Positions 34,124-41,883 of a DNA stretch of 64,000 nt are shown piece by piece. The translations under genes and the position numbers were made by a program. The notes below the pieces were generated by a model. It was not told the DNA's origin, did not search any database, and saw only the letters and a program-made list of their open reading frames with translations. Positions within the stretch are counted from its first letter, which is position 1, and each line of letters opens with the position of its first letter. The stretch is from Vallicoccus soli (GTDB lineage Bacteria > Actinomycetota > Actinomycetes > Motilibacterales > Motilibacteraceae): positions 1 to 64,000 of the forward strand of contig NZ_QZEZ01000004.1 of the NCBI RefSeq assembly GCF_003594885.1. The letters run 5' to 3'.

Positions 34124-34750
34124 TCAGGAAGCGCCGGCGGCGGCGCCGGCGAGGGCAGCGGCGAGGTCCCGTACCCGCGCTGCCGCCGGTCCGTCAGGGT
34201 CCCAGCCGCCCCCGAGAGCTTCCCACGGGGACTGTCCGTCGAGCTGTGGCCGAGGACGCAGGAACCACCGACGGATGCCGTAGTCGTTGTACGCCCCGCT
34301 CAGATCCGCGACGATCAACGCCAAGACGTGCAGCCGGTCCGCGACGTCCTGAGGAGTGCTCCGGGTTCCGGACGCGTAGCGACGCACGCTGCTGGTGCTG
34401 ATGCCCAGAAGCAGGTTCAGGAGGTCCTCGCCAAGAGTCTCGAGCAGACTCGGCCACTCCCCGGCGGGCATCGGCGAGTGCTCGCTCTGCTCGAGCGCAC
34501 GCTGCAGGTTGTAACGCCACGAGTCGGCGCCGGTCTTCACCTGCGTCGCCAGCAGTGCAGTGCTCACCCCGTGCTCGGCCAGGCCGCGGAAGACCTGCTC
34601 GAGCAGGTGGGCGTCGAGACGACGGGTGTCGCTGTCCTTCGGCAGAAAACCCATCACGGCGCTGCGGGCAACCAGCCGGACAGCTGCCTGCGCATCGGCG
34701 GCATCAGCGCCAAGGGCGTCACTGACGGACTCTATTCGGACCTCCATCAT
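34124..34750 (-). CDS. Xre/MbcA/ParS-type antitoxin
   Basis: A 208-residue protein. The ATG pair at 34750/34747 is used (TTTGGAGC upstream); the frame is open far beyond but without initiation signals. A helical N-terminus is followed by an HTH-like region (LGISTSSVRRYASGTRSTPQ). The C-terminal toxin-binding domain has the pattern AYNDYGIRRWFLRPRPQLDG followed by QSPWEALGGGWDP, as in antitoxins of the Res-Xre class. It should neutralise the RES toxin and repress the operon. A palindrome, AGTTGTCAACT, lies about 40 bp upstream. Confidence 0.85.
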   Translation of the reverse strand: MMEVRIESVSDALGADAADAQAAVRLVARSAVMGFLPKDSDTRRLDAHLLEQVFRGLAEHGVSTALLATQVKTGADSWRYNLQRALEQSEHSPMPAGEWPSLLETLGEDLLNLLLGISTSSVRRYASGTRSTPQDVADRLHVLALIVADLSGAYNDYGIRRWFLRPRPQLDGQSPWEALGGGWDPDGPAAARVRDLAAALAGAAAGAS

Positions 34751-34785
34751 GCTCCAAACGCTACCCGAAGGCGGTCCGCAGTGCG

Positions 34786-34796
34786 AGTTGTCAACT
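34786..34796. promoter_or_regulatory. Palindromic candidate operator of the Res-Xre operon
   Basis: AGTTG-T-CAACT lies 36 bp before the antitoxin start. On the minus strand it overlaps a TTGACA-like -35 box. A further CAACTG half site follows at about 34809. Its position suits autorepression by the Xre antitoxin. Confidence 0.5.
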
Positions 34797-35041
34797 GTCC
34801 CGTCCGCCTCAACTGCTGACATACGCGCGGATCGCGCTGAGCGAGGTGCTCGATGACCGCCCCGTCGGTCCGGCACGCGCACTCGCCATCGCCTGCCTGC
34901 CTGCCTGCCGCCACAGTGCGTGCAGCTCAGGTCAGGCAGCAGAGGTGCGAGCCGAGCGTGTCCCGGGCTCAGCTGCGCCTCGCGTCGGCGCCTGGCGCGG
35001 TCAGGTCCGGGACGGCGGCGCAGGCGCGGATGCAAGTCAGC

Positions 35042-35085
35042 CGGCGGTAGCGGTAGCGGTGGCGGTGGCGGTGGCGGTGGCGGTG
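35042..35085 (+). repeat. Hexanucleotide array (GGTGGC/GGTAGC)
   Basis: About seven copies of a six-base unit (GCGGTA twice, then GCGGTG five times) in a row, in non-coding DNA between the TA operon and the next gene. Confidence 0.85.
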
Positions 35086-35126
35086 CGTCGGACCAGTAGG
35101 GCTGGTCACCGCGTCGCGCGGCCGAC

Positions 35127-35561
35127 TCAGGAGGCGCAGGTAGGGCCGACTCGCAGACTCGGAGATCGCTGCTCCGTGTCGGTCTCGGACCGGACACGAC
35201 AGAGCAGCGCGTCCTCGTCGTCGTGCAGGGCATCGACCTGGTCTTGCAAGGCGCGGCGGTGCTGCTCGAAGCACTCGTACTGGCTGCAGTCCACGAGGAT
35301 CTGAGCGGCTTCGTACGCGTGCCGTCGGTCGCAGGCGTACAACCAGCGGACCCGCCCCGGCACAGCCGTCGGCACGGCCGCTTGAGCCACGACCGCATCG
35401 AGGGCCATGACGTACACCTCTAGCGCCAGCACTGCTTGTGTGCTGCACCGTGCTCGGTGCCGTGGGTCCTGGGAGTCTTCGGCACAGCGCGCAAGCACGG
35501 CTTGGACTCGCAGGCGTGCCCCTTCGAGCGGAAGTGCAGGCTTGCGCATGACGAACGTCAT
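35127..35561 (-). CDS. Unknown soluble helical protein
   Basis: A 144-residue protein from ATG 35561 (GGAG 9 nt upstream). Helical, with Cys and acidic clusters (VDCSQYECFEQHRRALQDQVDALHDDEDAL read in part) and RVRWLYACDRRHAYEAAQIL. No family recognised. GC at third positions supports coding. It lies alone, leftward, between the TA operon and a lipoprotein gene. Confidence 0.55.
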   Translation of the reverse strand: MTFVMRKPALPLEGARLRVQAVLARCAEDSQDPRHRARCSTQAVLALEVYVMALDAVVAQAAVPTAVPGRVRWLYACDRRHAYEAAQILVDCSQYECFEQHRRALQDQVDALHDDEDALLCRVRSETDTEQRSPSLRVGPTCAS

Positions 35562-36038
35562 GGCCCCTTGCTCCAACCCATCCTCATATCACCTTCTGTA
35601 CCCCGAACTGGGACAGAACGTGCACACTGACGGGTGCGTGACAGGGGGTGTGGCGCTCCCGCAGTCCCGGTGCGCCACGGCTCGGGCCTCGGCTCGACTC
35701 CAGCTGGCTGCCGGCTGCCCCAGCCGCTCCGGTCCGCGGCTTCGGTTGGGCTCAGGACGGGTCCAGCCCACGCCGGCAGGCCGTGGCTGGCTCCGGCGGC
35801 AACGTCACGCTTCGAGCACGGGTCCATCCGCGCTCCGGTGCAGCATCTCGACCCGCTCAGGCGTCGACCATGCGGACAGTCCTTCTTACGGCTGTCCTGC
35901 GTACGGCTTGCCTGCTCGCGGCTTGCCTGCTCGCGGTCTCCCTGCTCGCGGCCTCCTGCTCACCGCCTCGCCAACCCGAGCTGGTCACGACCCTGCAACG
36001 TCTGTGTTCTGGCGGTGGGCCCTGGGCAGGTCGAGGTC
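35562..36038. other. 477-bp stretch, possible dead lipoprotein start
   Basis: An ATG at about 35870 opens a peptide with a hydrophobic leader, MRTVLLTAVLRTACLLAA. It is built of imperfect 15-bp repeats (GCTTGCCTGCTCGCG) and reaches a lipobox-like LLAASC, but then loses any protein character. It may be a decayed lipoprotein gene. Nothing else is visible. Confidence 0.35.
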
Positions 36039-36563
36039 ATGCGAACCTCGCGACGTTCCACCGGCGTGGTCTTGGTGTTCAGTGCCGCTCTACTGCTTGC
36101 CGCGTGCGCGGGGGATCCTGCAGTGGACGCTGAGGGCGAGTCCGCCGCCACCACGCCGGACGTGGCCGAGTACGACGACGACCGCGGGGTCCTGCTCCGT
36201 GGCGGGTACCTGGCCGAACCTCCAGCGGGCGCGCGGGCCTGGCCCGAGGGCAGTGATGTTGCTCTGCAGGGCCGACTGCTCAACGAAGCCGCGACTGACG
36301 ACGCGATCCTGTCCGCGTCATCGCCGGTTGCGGCCAGCGTCGTGCTGCTCGATGCGGACGGGCAGGTGGTGGAGGCCTTGCCGCTGCCTGCCGGCCAGCC
36401 CGTTGACCTCAGTCCGGCCGGGCCGACGGTGCTGCTCCGCGGCATCACCGGACCCCTGACCGAGGGTGCTTCGGTGCGCCTCGATCTCGTTACCCGCGAG
36501 TCAGGCACCCTGCCCACCTCGGTCCAGGTGCTCATCGAGGACCCGGCTGTGGCGCTGCGATGA
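36039..36563 (+). CDS. Small lipoprotein, PCuAC-like fold without metal ligands
   Basis: A 174-residue lipoprotein. ATG 36039 begins MRTSRRSTGVVLVFSAALLLAAC with a clear lipobox (LLAAC). The mature domain has the repeated beta pattern GRLLNEAATDDAILSASSPV, then VVLLDADGQVVEALPLPAG and GPTVLLRGITGPLTEGASVRLDL. These resemble the greek-key PCuAC copper-chaperone fold, but the His/Met ligands of that family are absent. The function is unknown. It would be exported and tethered to the outer face of the membrane. No operon partner. Confidence 0.65.
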   Translation: MRTSRRSTGVVLVFSAALLLAACAGDPAVDAEGESAATTPDVAEYDDDRGVLLRGGYLAEPPAGARAWPEGSDVALQGRLLNEAATDDAILSASSPVAASVVLLDADGQVVEALPLPAGQPVDLSPAGPTVLLRGITGPLTEGASVRLDLVTRESGTLPTSVQVLIEDPAVALR

Positions 36564-36800
36564 GACCTGCAGCCAGAGCGTGAGTTCGCCCGCCCGCTGG
36601 CTGCCCCCGTGGTGATCGGGGCTGGCGGCACACCGCGTCCGTTGTCCCGTGCTGACGTCAGCTCGGGTGCTGCGCTACTGCCGCGGACAAGAGCAGCAGA
36701 CTCGGGGCTGGGTCAGCGGCTGCGCGCGCAGTGGAGCCGAGGGGTGTTCAGGCGCGGAGGGGTGCACACCGGCAGGCGGTCCGCGGGCTACGTCCCGACG

Positions 36801-38207
36801 TCAGCTCGATCCTGGGTGATCTGGAGTGGTGGTTGTGCAGGTGGTGGCCGTGCGAGGCGCTGCCGATGGTCGGCCGTAGAAGTAGCCCTGTGCGAGGTCG
36901 ACGTCGAGCTCGCGCAGCAGCGAGGCGGTCGAGCGGTCCTCCACGCCCTCGGCGACGGTGGTTAGGCCTAGGTCGCGTCCTGCGGCGGCGACGCGTCCGA
37001 GAAGTCTGCGGGCGCGTCGGTCGCTGGCGATGCGGCTGACCAGGCTGCGGTCGAGCTTGAGCCCGGTTGCGGGGGTGTCGAGCAGGGCGAGCAGGTTCGC
37101 ATAGCCGGTGCCGTAGTCATCGAGCAGGACGGTGATGCCGCGCTCGCGCAGCTGGCGCAGCTCACGGTCGCGGATCAGCGGTTTGCTCATGGCGGATTCG
37201 GTCACCTCGACGGCGAGGCAGCTGGAGGGCAGGTCGTGGCGGTCCAGGGCGGCTAGCACGCGGGCTGCGGCGCCGGGCGCGGTGAGCTCCCGCGCAGACA
37301 AGTTGACCGCGACATGCAGGGGGGCGCTGGCGGTCGCGCGCAGGCGGGGCAGAGCGTTCAGGGCGTGCTCGAGCACGGCTGCATCGAGGGCGCAGATGAG
37401 TTCGCCGGTCTCGAACGCCGGCAGGAAGCGCTCCGGTGTGAGGAGGCCGTGCTGGGGGTGCTGCCACCGGGCGAGCGCCTCGTGGCCGACGACCTGGTCG
37501 TCGTGCAGACGCACGATGGGCTGGAAGTGGGCGGTGAACTCGCCGCGGGTCAGGGCGCGGCGCAGGGCTCGCGGGTCGCGTGCCTCGGCGACCAGGCGGT
37601 CTTCGCTCGTACCGAGGGGGGCTAGGCCCTGCTGCTCGTCGCTGCGGCGCAGGTCCAGCAGCGCTGCTGCCTGCTCGGCGAGCGCGGTCAGCGTCTGCAG
37701 TTCAGTGGGGCCGTAGTGCCGGGGTGTGGTGTCGAGCACGCACAGCGCTCCTAGCGCCAGCCCGTCGCGGCCGATCACCGGTACGCCGGCATACGCGCGG
37801 ATGCCCGGGGCTCCGATGACGCTGCTCAGTTCGCGATAGCGCGGGTGGCGGTGAGTGTCAGGCACGACCAGCGACTGCTCGACAGCGACGACGTCGCTGC
37901 AGATGGAGGCCGAGCGCGCGGCCGACGCCTGCAGCGGCCCGACGCTGGCCTTGTGCCACTGCCGGTCGCTGTCGACGAAGCTCAGGGCCGCCATGGGGGC
38001 GTGCAGCAGTGTCGCGGCGAGCTGGACCAGCCGGTCGTAGACGGGCTCTGGAGTGCTGTCGAGGATGGCGTAGGAGCGCAGCGAGGCGAGCCGCTCCAGC
38101 TCCTGCGGATGCAGCCGGACCGCGTCCATCGTCCGCGAAGCCCTGCCCGCGCTGAAGGTGTCTGATCCGCTGAGGGCGTGGTGCAGCGGCCAGCGGATCG
38201 AGCTCAC
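36801..38207 (-). CDS. GAF-EAL c-di-GMP phosphodiesterase
   Basis: A 468-residue protein. GTG 38207 is chosen for GGAGG 8 nt upstream; the ATG at 38129 is an alternative. The GAF domain (about 45-185) has the pattern YDRLVQLAATLLHAPMAALS followed by FVDSDRQWHKASVG, and VPVIGRDGLALGALCVLD. The EAL domain (about 215-455) keeps HEALAR, NLSARELT, VEVTESAM, LLDDYGTGYANL, LKLDRSLV and VAEGVEDRST, so hydrolysis of cyclic di-GMP is likely. No transmembrane segment is present. It complements the membrane GGDEF-EAL protein 3.3 kb away and faces the STAS gene divergently. Confidence 0.9.
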   Translation of the reverse strand: MSSIRWPLHHALSGSDTFSAGRASRTMDAVRLHPQELERLASLRSYAILDSTPEPVYDRLVQLAATLLHAPMAALSFVDSDRQWHKASVGPLQASAARSASICSDVVAVEQSLVVPDTHRHPRYRELSSVIGAPGIRAYAGVPVIGRDGLALGALCVLDTTPRHYGPTELQTLTALAEQAAALLDLRRSDEQQGLAPLGTSEDRLVAEARDPRALRRALTRGEFTAHFQPIVRLHDDQVVGHEALARWQHPQHGLLTPERFLPAFETGELICALDAAVLEHALNALPRLRATASAPLHVAVNLSARELTAPGAAARVLAALDRHDLPSSCLAVEVTESAMSKPLIRDRELRQLRERGITVLLDDYGTGYANLLALLDTPATGLKLDRSLVSRIASDRRARRLLGRVAAAGRDLGLTTVAEGVEDRSTASLLRELDVDLAQGYFYGRPSAAPRTATTCTTTTPDHPGSS

Positions 38208-38553
38208 GGTCGTTACCTCCAGCGAGGGCTTGCGGTGTAAGGGGGGGCTTGCGTTGTAACGGGGCTGGCTGCCGGTCCGGGCACCCATCGGCGCGTCACG
38301 CCGAACCCTGAGGCAAGATCATCGACAAGCATGATGGTCCGCGTCGATCAGGAGCCGTCCGCCGCGGCCCACTGGCGGCTGACAACGTTCGTACGGTGCC
38401 CGTGCGGCCGTTCACGTGAGGTAGCAGGGCTCTAGTAGCAGGGCTCTAGCGTGGCTGTGGCGCCGTGCGGCGCTGCGTTCGTTCCTGACGGGCCGCAGTG
38501 GCGGCGCGGGCCCTCGCAGCGCGTCCGGCGCTCGTCTCCGCTACGGTCCCAGC
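38208..38553. other. Divergent intergenic region between EAL and STAS genes
   Basis: The 346 bp must carry both promoters. A short duplication is visible at 38421-38450, where GTAGCAGGGCTCTA is repeated with only a few bases between. No gene is seen. Confidence 0.4.
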
Positions 38554-38958
38554 GTGGACGGGCTCGACGTGCGGGAGTCCCGGATCGCCGGCCTGACGGT
38601 GGTCGACCTGGTCGGCGTCCTCGACCTCTACAACGCGCCGGCAGTGCGTTCGCGCCTGCTGGGACTGCTCGCCGGGGGCTCGCCGAGGTGCGTGCTGGAT
38701 CTCGACGGTCTCACGTTCATCGACACCGCTGGGCTCAGCGTCATCGTGGGTGTCGTCAAGCGGTGTCGGCGCGCCGGAGGCGACGTCGTACTGGTCGTCA
38801 CCACACCGGCGGTACTGCGCCTGTTGCGGATCACGGGTCTGGACACGGTGACGGTCATCAGAGAGTCGGCAGCGGCCGCGGCGGCGGCGTTGCAGGAGTC
38901 GACGACTGGCCGTGCTGCTGAAGGATGGCCAGGCAGTGCGCGCTGGCCGCGGACGTGA
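38554..38958 (+). CDS. STAS-domain anti-anti-sigma factor
   Basis: A 134-residue protein with the STAS fold from GTG 38554. GLTVVDLVGVLDLYNAPAVR is the first strand/helix. The phosphorylation loop is LDLDGLTFIDTAGLSVIVG, with Thr at the usual phospho-Ser/Thr position (IDTAGLS). The C-terminal 25 residues (EGWPGSARWPRT) are unordered. It is a natural substrate for RsbW-type kinases and SpoIIE phosphatases such as those at 26-30 kb and 42-44 kb of the same element. Confidence 0.88.
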   Translation: MDGLDVRESRIAGLTVVDLVGVLDLYNAPAVRSRLLGLLAGGSPRCVLDLDGLTFIDTAGLSVIVGVVKRCRRAGGDVVLVVTTPAVLRLLRITGLDTVTVIRESAAAAAAALQESTTGRAAEGWPGSARWPRT

Positions 38959-39030
38959 CACCAGCGCCAGCGTGTAGCAGCGGGTTTGATCGCGCTGGGC
39001 AGAGCGCCGTCGACAAGGGCCCAGCCGGTA

Positions 39031-39128
39031 GATGAGACGGCGTGCAGATGAGACACCGTGCAGATGAGACACCGTGCAGATGAGACGCCGTCGGATGAGG
39101 CGCCGTGCAGATGAGACACCGATGAGAG
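39031..39128 (+). repeat. 16-bp tandem repeats between the STAS and phosphotransferase genes
   Basis: Six to seven copies of GATGAGACACCGTGCA with a few changes, the last copies shortened. They lie directly upstream of the phosphotransferase-like gene, where copy changes could alter its promoter or leader. Confidence 0.85.
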
Positions 39129-39154
39129 TCCGCTAAGCATCGGACCGGCAGCGG

Positions 39155-40489
39155 GTGCACCTGCCTAGCGTGTGCGGGATGTGGACCGGCAGGCTGCACC
39201 TCTCAGACCAGGCTCTTCCTGACGCTTCGGGGTCCTCCTCGTCCTCGTCGTCGTCGTCTGCGTTGAGCCGGGCACGCGAAGCGATGCAGCTGGTCGAACT
39301 CGCTCTGCGCGAGACCCGCCTCGGGGTTAACGGTGCTGTCAGTGACGTCGACTGGGTCTTGCACGGTGAACGGCTGCTGCTGCCGGCGAGAGCGAGAGCC
39401 CGCGAGCATGGCAATCTGCCGCAGAGCGTGCTCGAGGGGGGGCTGCTCGGTCACGCAATGCAGCGTGTGCCGTCGGCACGCGGGGGCGAAGGGTCCTGGA
39501 GCAGGCGCGCCCGAGGGCAGGGGCCGGCGCCTGCTGCGAGCCTCGAGCCGTCGCCGCAGGGATGGTCGTCCGTGCCGGAACCGCCTGCGGGGAGCCGCTC
39601 CGCCTCGTCCACGGCCGGAGGACTCTGCGCGATCCTGCTACCGCGGCTGCACAAGGATCAGGCGCGGGTCCGCGCCTTCCTCCTCGACGAGGACGAGGTT
39701 CCCCTCACGCTGGCGGCGGAGCGCCCGCGCCCACCGCGTCCACCGCGTCTGCGCCCTGGCCGGTGGCGGCGTCCAGCTGCGGCAACGCGTGACGGTGAAC
39801 GAGCTCGGTCTCTGCTGGTCGACGCGCTTGCCCTGCGGACCCCTGCTCTGCGGGCACGCGGCACTGCGGGCTCCTGCGCATGGCTGCTTGAGGAGAGCCT
39901 GCCGGGTCGCCACGTGAGCGAGGCCGAGGCAGCTACGGTCGCAGGGCTGGTCGCGCAAGAACTCGTCGAGGCTTGGGGCACCCTGGCGCACGCACTGCGC
40001 GAGGCTCCTCCGCCCTCGCGCAGCCGGTCGAGGTCTGCCCGCGCGGAGTTCGATGCGCTGCTGCGCCTGCCCCACGTTGACCCGTCGGTACGCCGGATGG
40101 GGCGGCAGGTGGACGCGTTGGTGCGCACTGCGGGCTCGGTGGTCGTGGGCCCATGCCACGGAGATCCTGTGCTGGGGAACGTCCTGCGCTGCGACACGGG
40201 CGGGCTGGCACTGATCGACTGGGAGCTTGCCGGTTTCCGGCCGTTGGCAGCTGACTTGGCGAAGCTCGCCTTGACGTATCCGCGCAGTGACGACGCGCTC
40301 GCGCTCTTGGAGCGCGAAGCCGCCCGGGTATGCGGAGCCCGCTGGCGCGGACAGGTCGCCGCGGTGCTCGTGCACTGGTTGAGCCGGTGGCGTGCCACCG
40401 CCGCGGTGCATCAGCGCAGCGGGCGAGCCGTGCACCAGCAACGCTCGCTACGGCGCCGGCTCGCGCTGCTGCAGGCACTCGCTCGATGA
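39155..40489 (+). CDS. Phosphotransferase-family (APH-like) protein
   Basis: A 444-residue frame; GTG 39155 is the longest start and ATG 39179 an alternative. The C-terminal part has the kinase-like core VVVGPCHGDPVLGNVLR (catalytic HGDxxxxN) and GGLALIDWELAG (metal Asp), followed by ADLAKLALTYP. This is the aminoglycoside/choline phosphotransferase fold. The N-terminal lobe is poorly recognisable, and residues 27-36 are a serine run from a TCC/TCG repeat. The substrate cannot be named. Its stop overlaps the start of the following membrane protein (ATGA), so both are made together. Confidence 0.65.
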   Translation: MHLPSVCGMWTGRLHLSDQALPDASGSSSSSSSSSALSRAREAMQLVELALRETRLGVNGAVSDVDWVLHGERLLLPARARAREHGNLPQSVLEGGLLGHAMQRVPSARGGEGSWSRRARGQGPAPAASLEPSPQGWSSVPEPPAGSRSASSTAGGLCAILLPRLHKDQARVRAFLLDEDEVPLTLAAERPRPPRPPRLRPGRWRRPAAATRDGERARSLLVDALALRTPALRARGTAGSCAWLLEESLPGRHVSEAEAATVAGLVAQELVEAWGTLAHALREAPPPSRSRSRSARAEFDALLRLPHVDPSVRRMGRQVDALVRTAGSVVVGPCHGDPVLGNVLRCDTGGLALIDWELAGFRPLAADLAKLALTYPRSDDALALLEREAARVCGARWRGQVAAVLVHWLSRWRATAAVHQRSGRAVHQQRSLRRRLALLQALAR

Positions 40490-41463
40490 AGCCGGCGCGC
40501 CCACGGGGAAGCAGCTCGAGCAGTACGAGTCGTCGGGGAGGCCGAGGTCGACGTGATTGCGCCGGCTCCGGGCCGGCCTTGGCGAAGCGTGTTGAGCGCT
40601 ACTGGGCGGGGAGGGTGTCACGGCTTGCAGCCGACCATCCCAGCGGCCGCCCGCACGAGACGCTGTCCTGGCATGTGCGGCTCGCCCAGCCGCGAAGAGG
40701 CTTCCGTGCAAGGGCGGACTCCGTGCGCCGGCGTCGGCTCCGGTGGTGCGCGGTACTGCCGGTGGCCCTGCTGCTCGGCGCGCTGGTGTTGCGTAGCACG
40801 ACGCAGGACACGTACGACTGGGTCGTCGACGAGGACGGTCCCGTTGAGTGGGCGACGGTGCTCGTCTACCTGGCGGCCGCGCTGCTGGCCGTGACGGCGG
40901 TGCGTCGCATGCATCGGGCCCAGCAGCGGTTCGCTGTCGTGGTGTGGTCGTTGTTGGGGGCGGCGTTCGTCGGTGTCGCTGTGGAGGAGGTCAGTTGGGG
41001 TCAGCGCGCCTTGGGTTTCGACGGCCCGCAAGCTCTGGTGCAGCGCAACCGCCAGCAGGAGGCGAACCTGCACAACCTGCTGCGCAGGCCCTACCTGCAC
41101 GGGGCCTACATCGCGGTCGGCGTCTACGGAGCCGGCGTGGGGCGGTCTCTGCTGCGCAGGATCCCGTGGACGCGCAGCCGTTGTTGGTACCTCGCACCTG
41201 GGCCGCAGGCTGGTTGGTGCTTCGGTGTGCTCGCCGCGGTCTACCTCTACTACGAGCTCGGGGAACCGGTCGCGGAGTCGCTCATCGGCCCGCACGCCGA
41301 TTCGCTGGCGTTGGGCCTGTCGCGGCTGCAGGAGGTAGGAGAACTGTGCCTCGCACTCGGGTTCCTGCTCTTCGCTCTCGCCGCCGCACGCGAGGCGCGC
41401 TGCCGGGCCCAACGTGACGCGCCGCGTCCGATGCCTGAGGCGAGTGGGCGACCTCGGGGGTAG
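40486..41463 (+). CDS. Polytopic membrane protein coupled to the phosphotransferase
   Basis: A 325-residue protein. ATG 40486 overlaps the upstream stop, which decides the start. A hydrophilic Arg-rich N-terminus of about 95 residues precedes five or six transmembrane helices (for example WCAVLPVALLLGALVL and WATVLVYLAAALLAVTAV). The central motif VEEVSWGQRALGF and NLHNLLRRPYLHG recall an uncharacterised actinobacterial membrane family with EExSWGQR. Function unknown; the coupling suggests that it works with the phosphotransferase-like enzyme. Confidence 0.6.
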   Translation: MKPARPRGSSSSSTSRRGGRGRRDCAGSGPALAKRVERYWAGRVSRLAADHPSGRPHETLSWHVRLAQPRRGFRARADSVRRRRLRWCAVLPVALLLGALVLRSTTQDTYDWVVDEDGPVEWATVLVYLAAALLAVTAVRRMHRAQQRFAVVVWSLLGAAFVGVAVEEVSWGQRALGFDGPQALVQRNRQQEANLHNLLRRPYLHGAYIAVGVYGAGVGRSLLRRIPWTRSRCWYLAPGPQAGWCFGVLAAVYLYYELGEPVAESLIGPHADSLALGLSRLQEVGELCLALGFLLFALAAAREARCRAQRDAPRPMPEASGRPRG

Positions 41464-41883
41464 CGGCGATCGCCACAGCAGGCGCGCCACCCCCGCCGCA
41501 CCGAGAGTCACTCAAGCGCGTCACGACGACGGCGCTGGTACTCGGGCACGGCGTCTACGACACCGCCGCGGCGCCGGCGCTCGACATGGCGTGTTCCTCG
41601 ACATGGCGCGTTCCTCGACATGGCGCGTTCCTCGACATGGCCTGTTCAAGGACTCGACGGGCCTTGAGGACCCTGCCCACTCGTACGGGCGCGGGCACCG
41701 CGGGCGCGGGCGCTGCGGGCGTGGGCGCTGCGTGACCAGTTCTTCGCCATCATGGGACGACGGTCAGCAGAGGTCGTACCAGAAGCCTCGGGTTGGTGAT
41801 CGCCAGAGCTGCCCGATCGTGCACAATGTGTCCGCCCGGCTACGGGTGCGGTGCAACTAGGACAAGGACCGGCAGGGGTAGTA
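41464..41883. other. Non-coding stretch with a 17-bp array before the large phosphatase
   Basis: No gene is seen. It contains the 17-bp repeats at 41580-41647 and a short GCGGGCGC-rich run near 41690-41735. Confidence 0.4.
41580..41647 (+). repeat. 17-bp x 4 tandem repeat
   Basis: Four adjacent copies of CTCGACATGGCGCGTTC; copies 2 and 3 are identical, 1 and 4 carry one change each. It lies about 240 bp upstream of the GAF/PAS/SpoIIE gene. Confidence 0.92.

Larger units (their letters stand above)
34751..35126. other. Promoter side of the TA operon with a hexamer repeat
   Basis: No gene is seen. It holds the palindrome at 34786 and a hexanucleotide array at 35042-35085. Confidence 0.4.
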
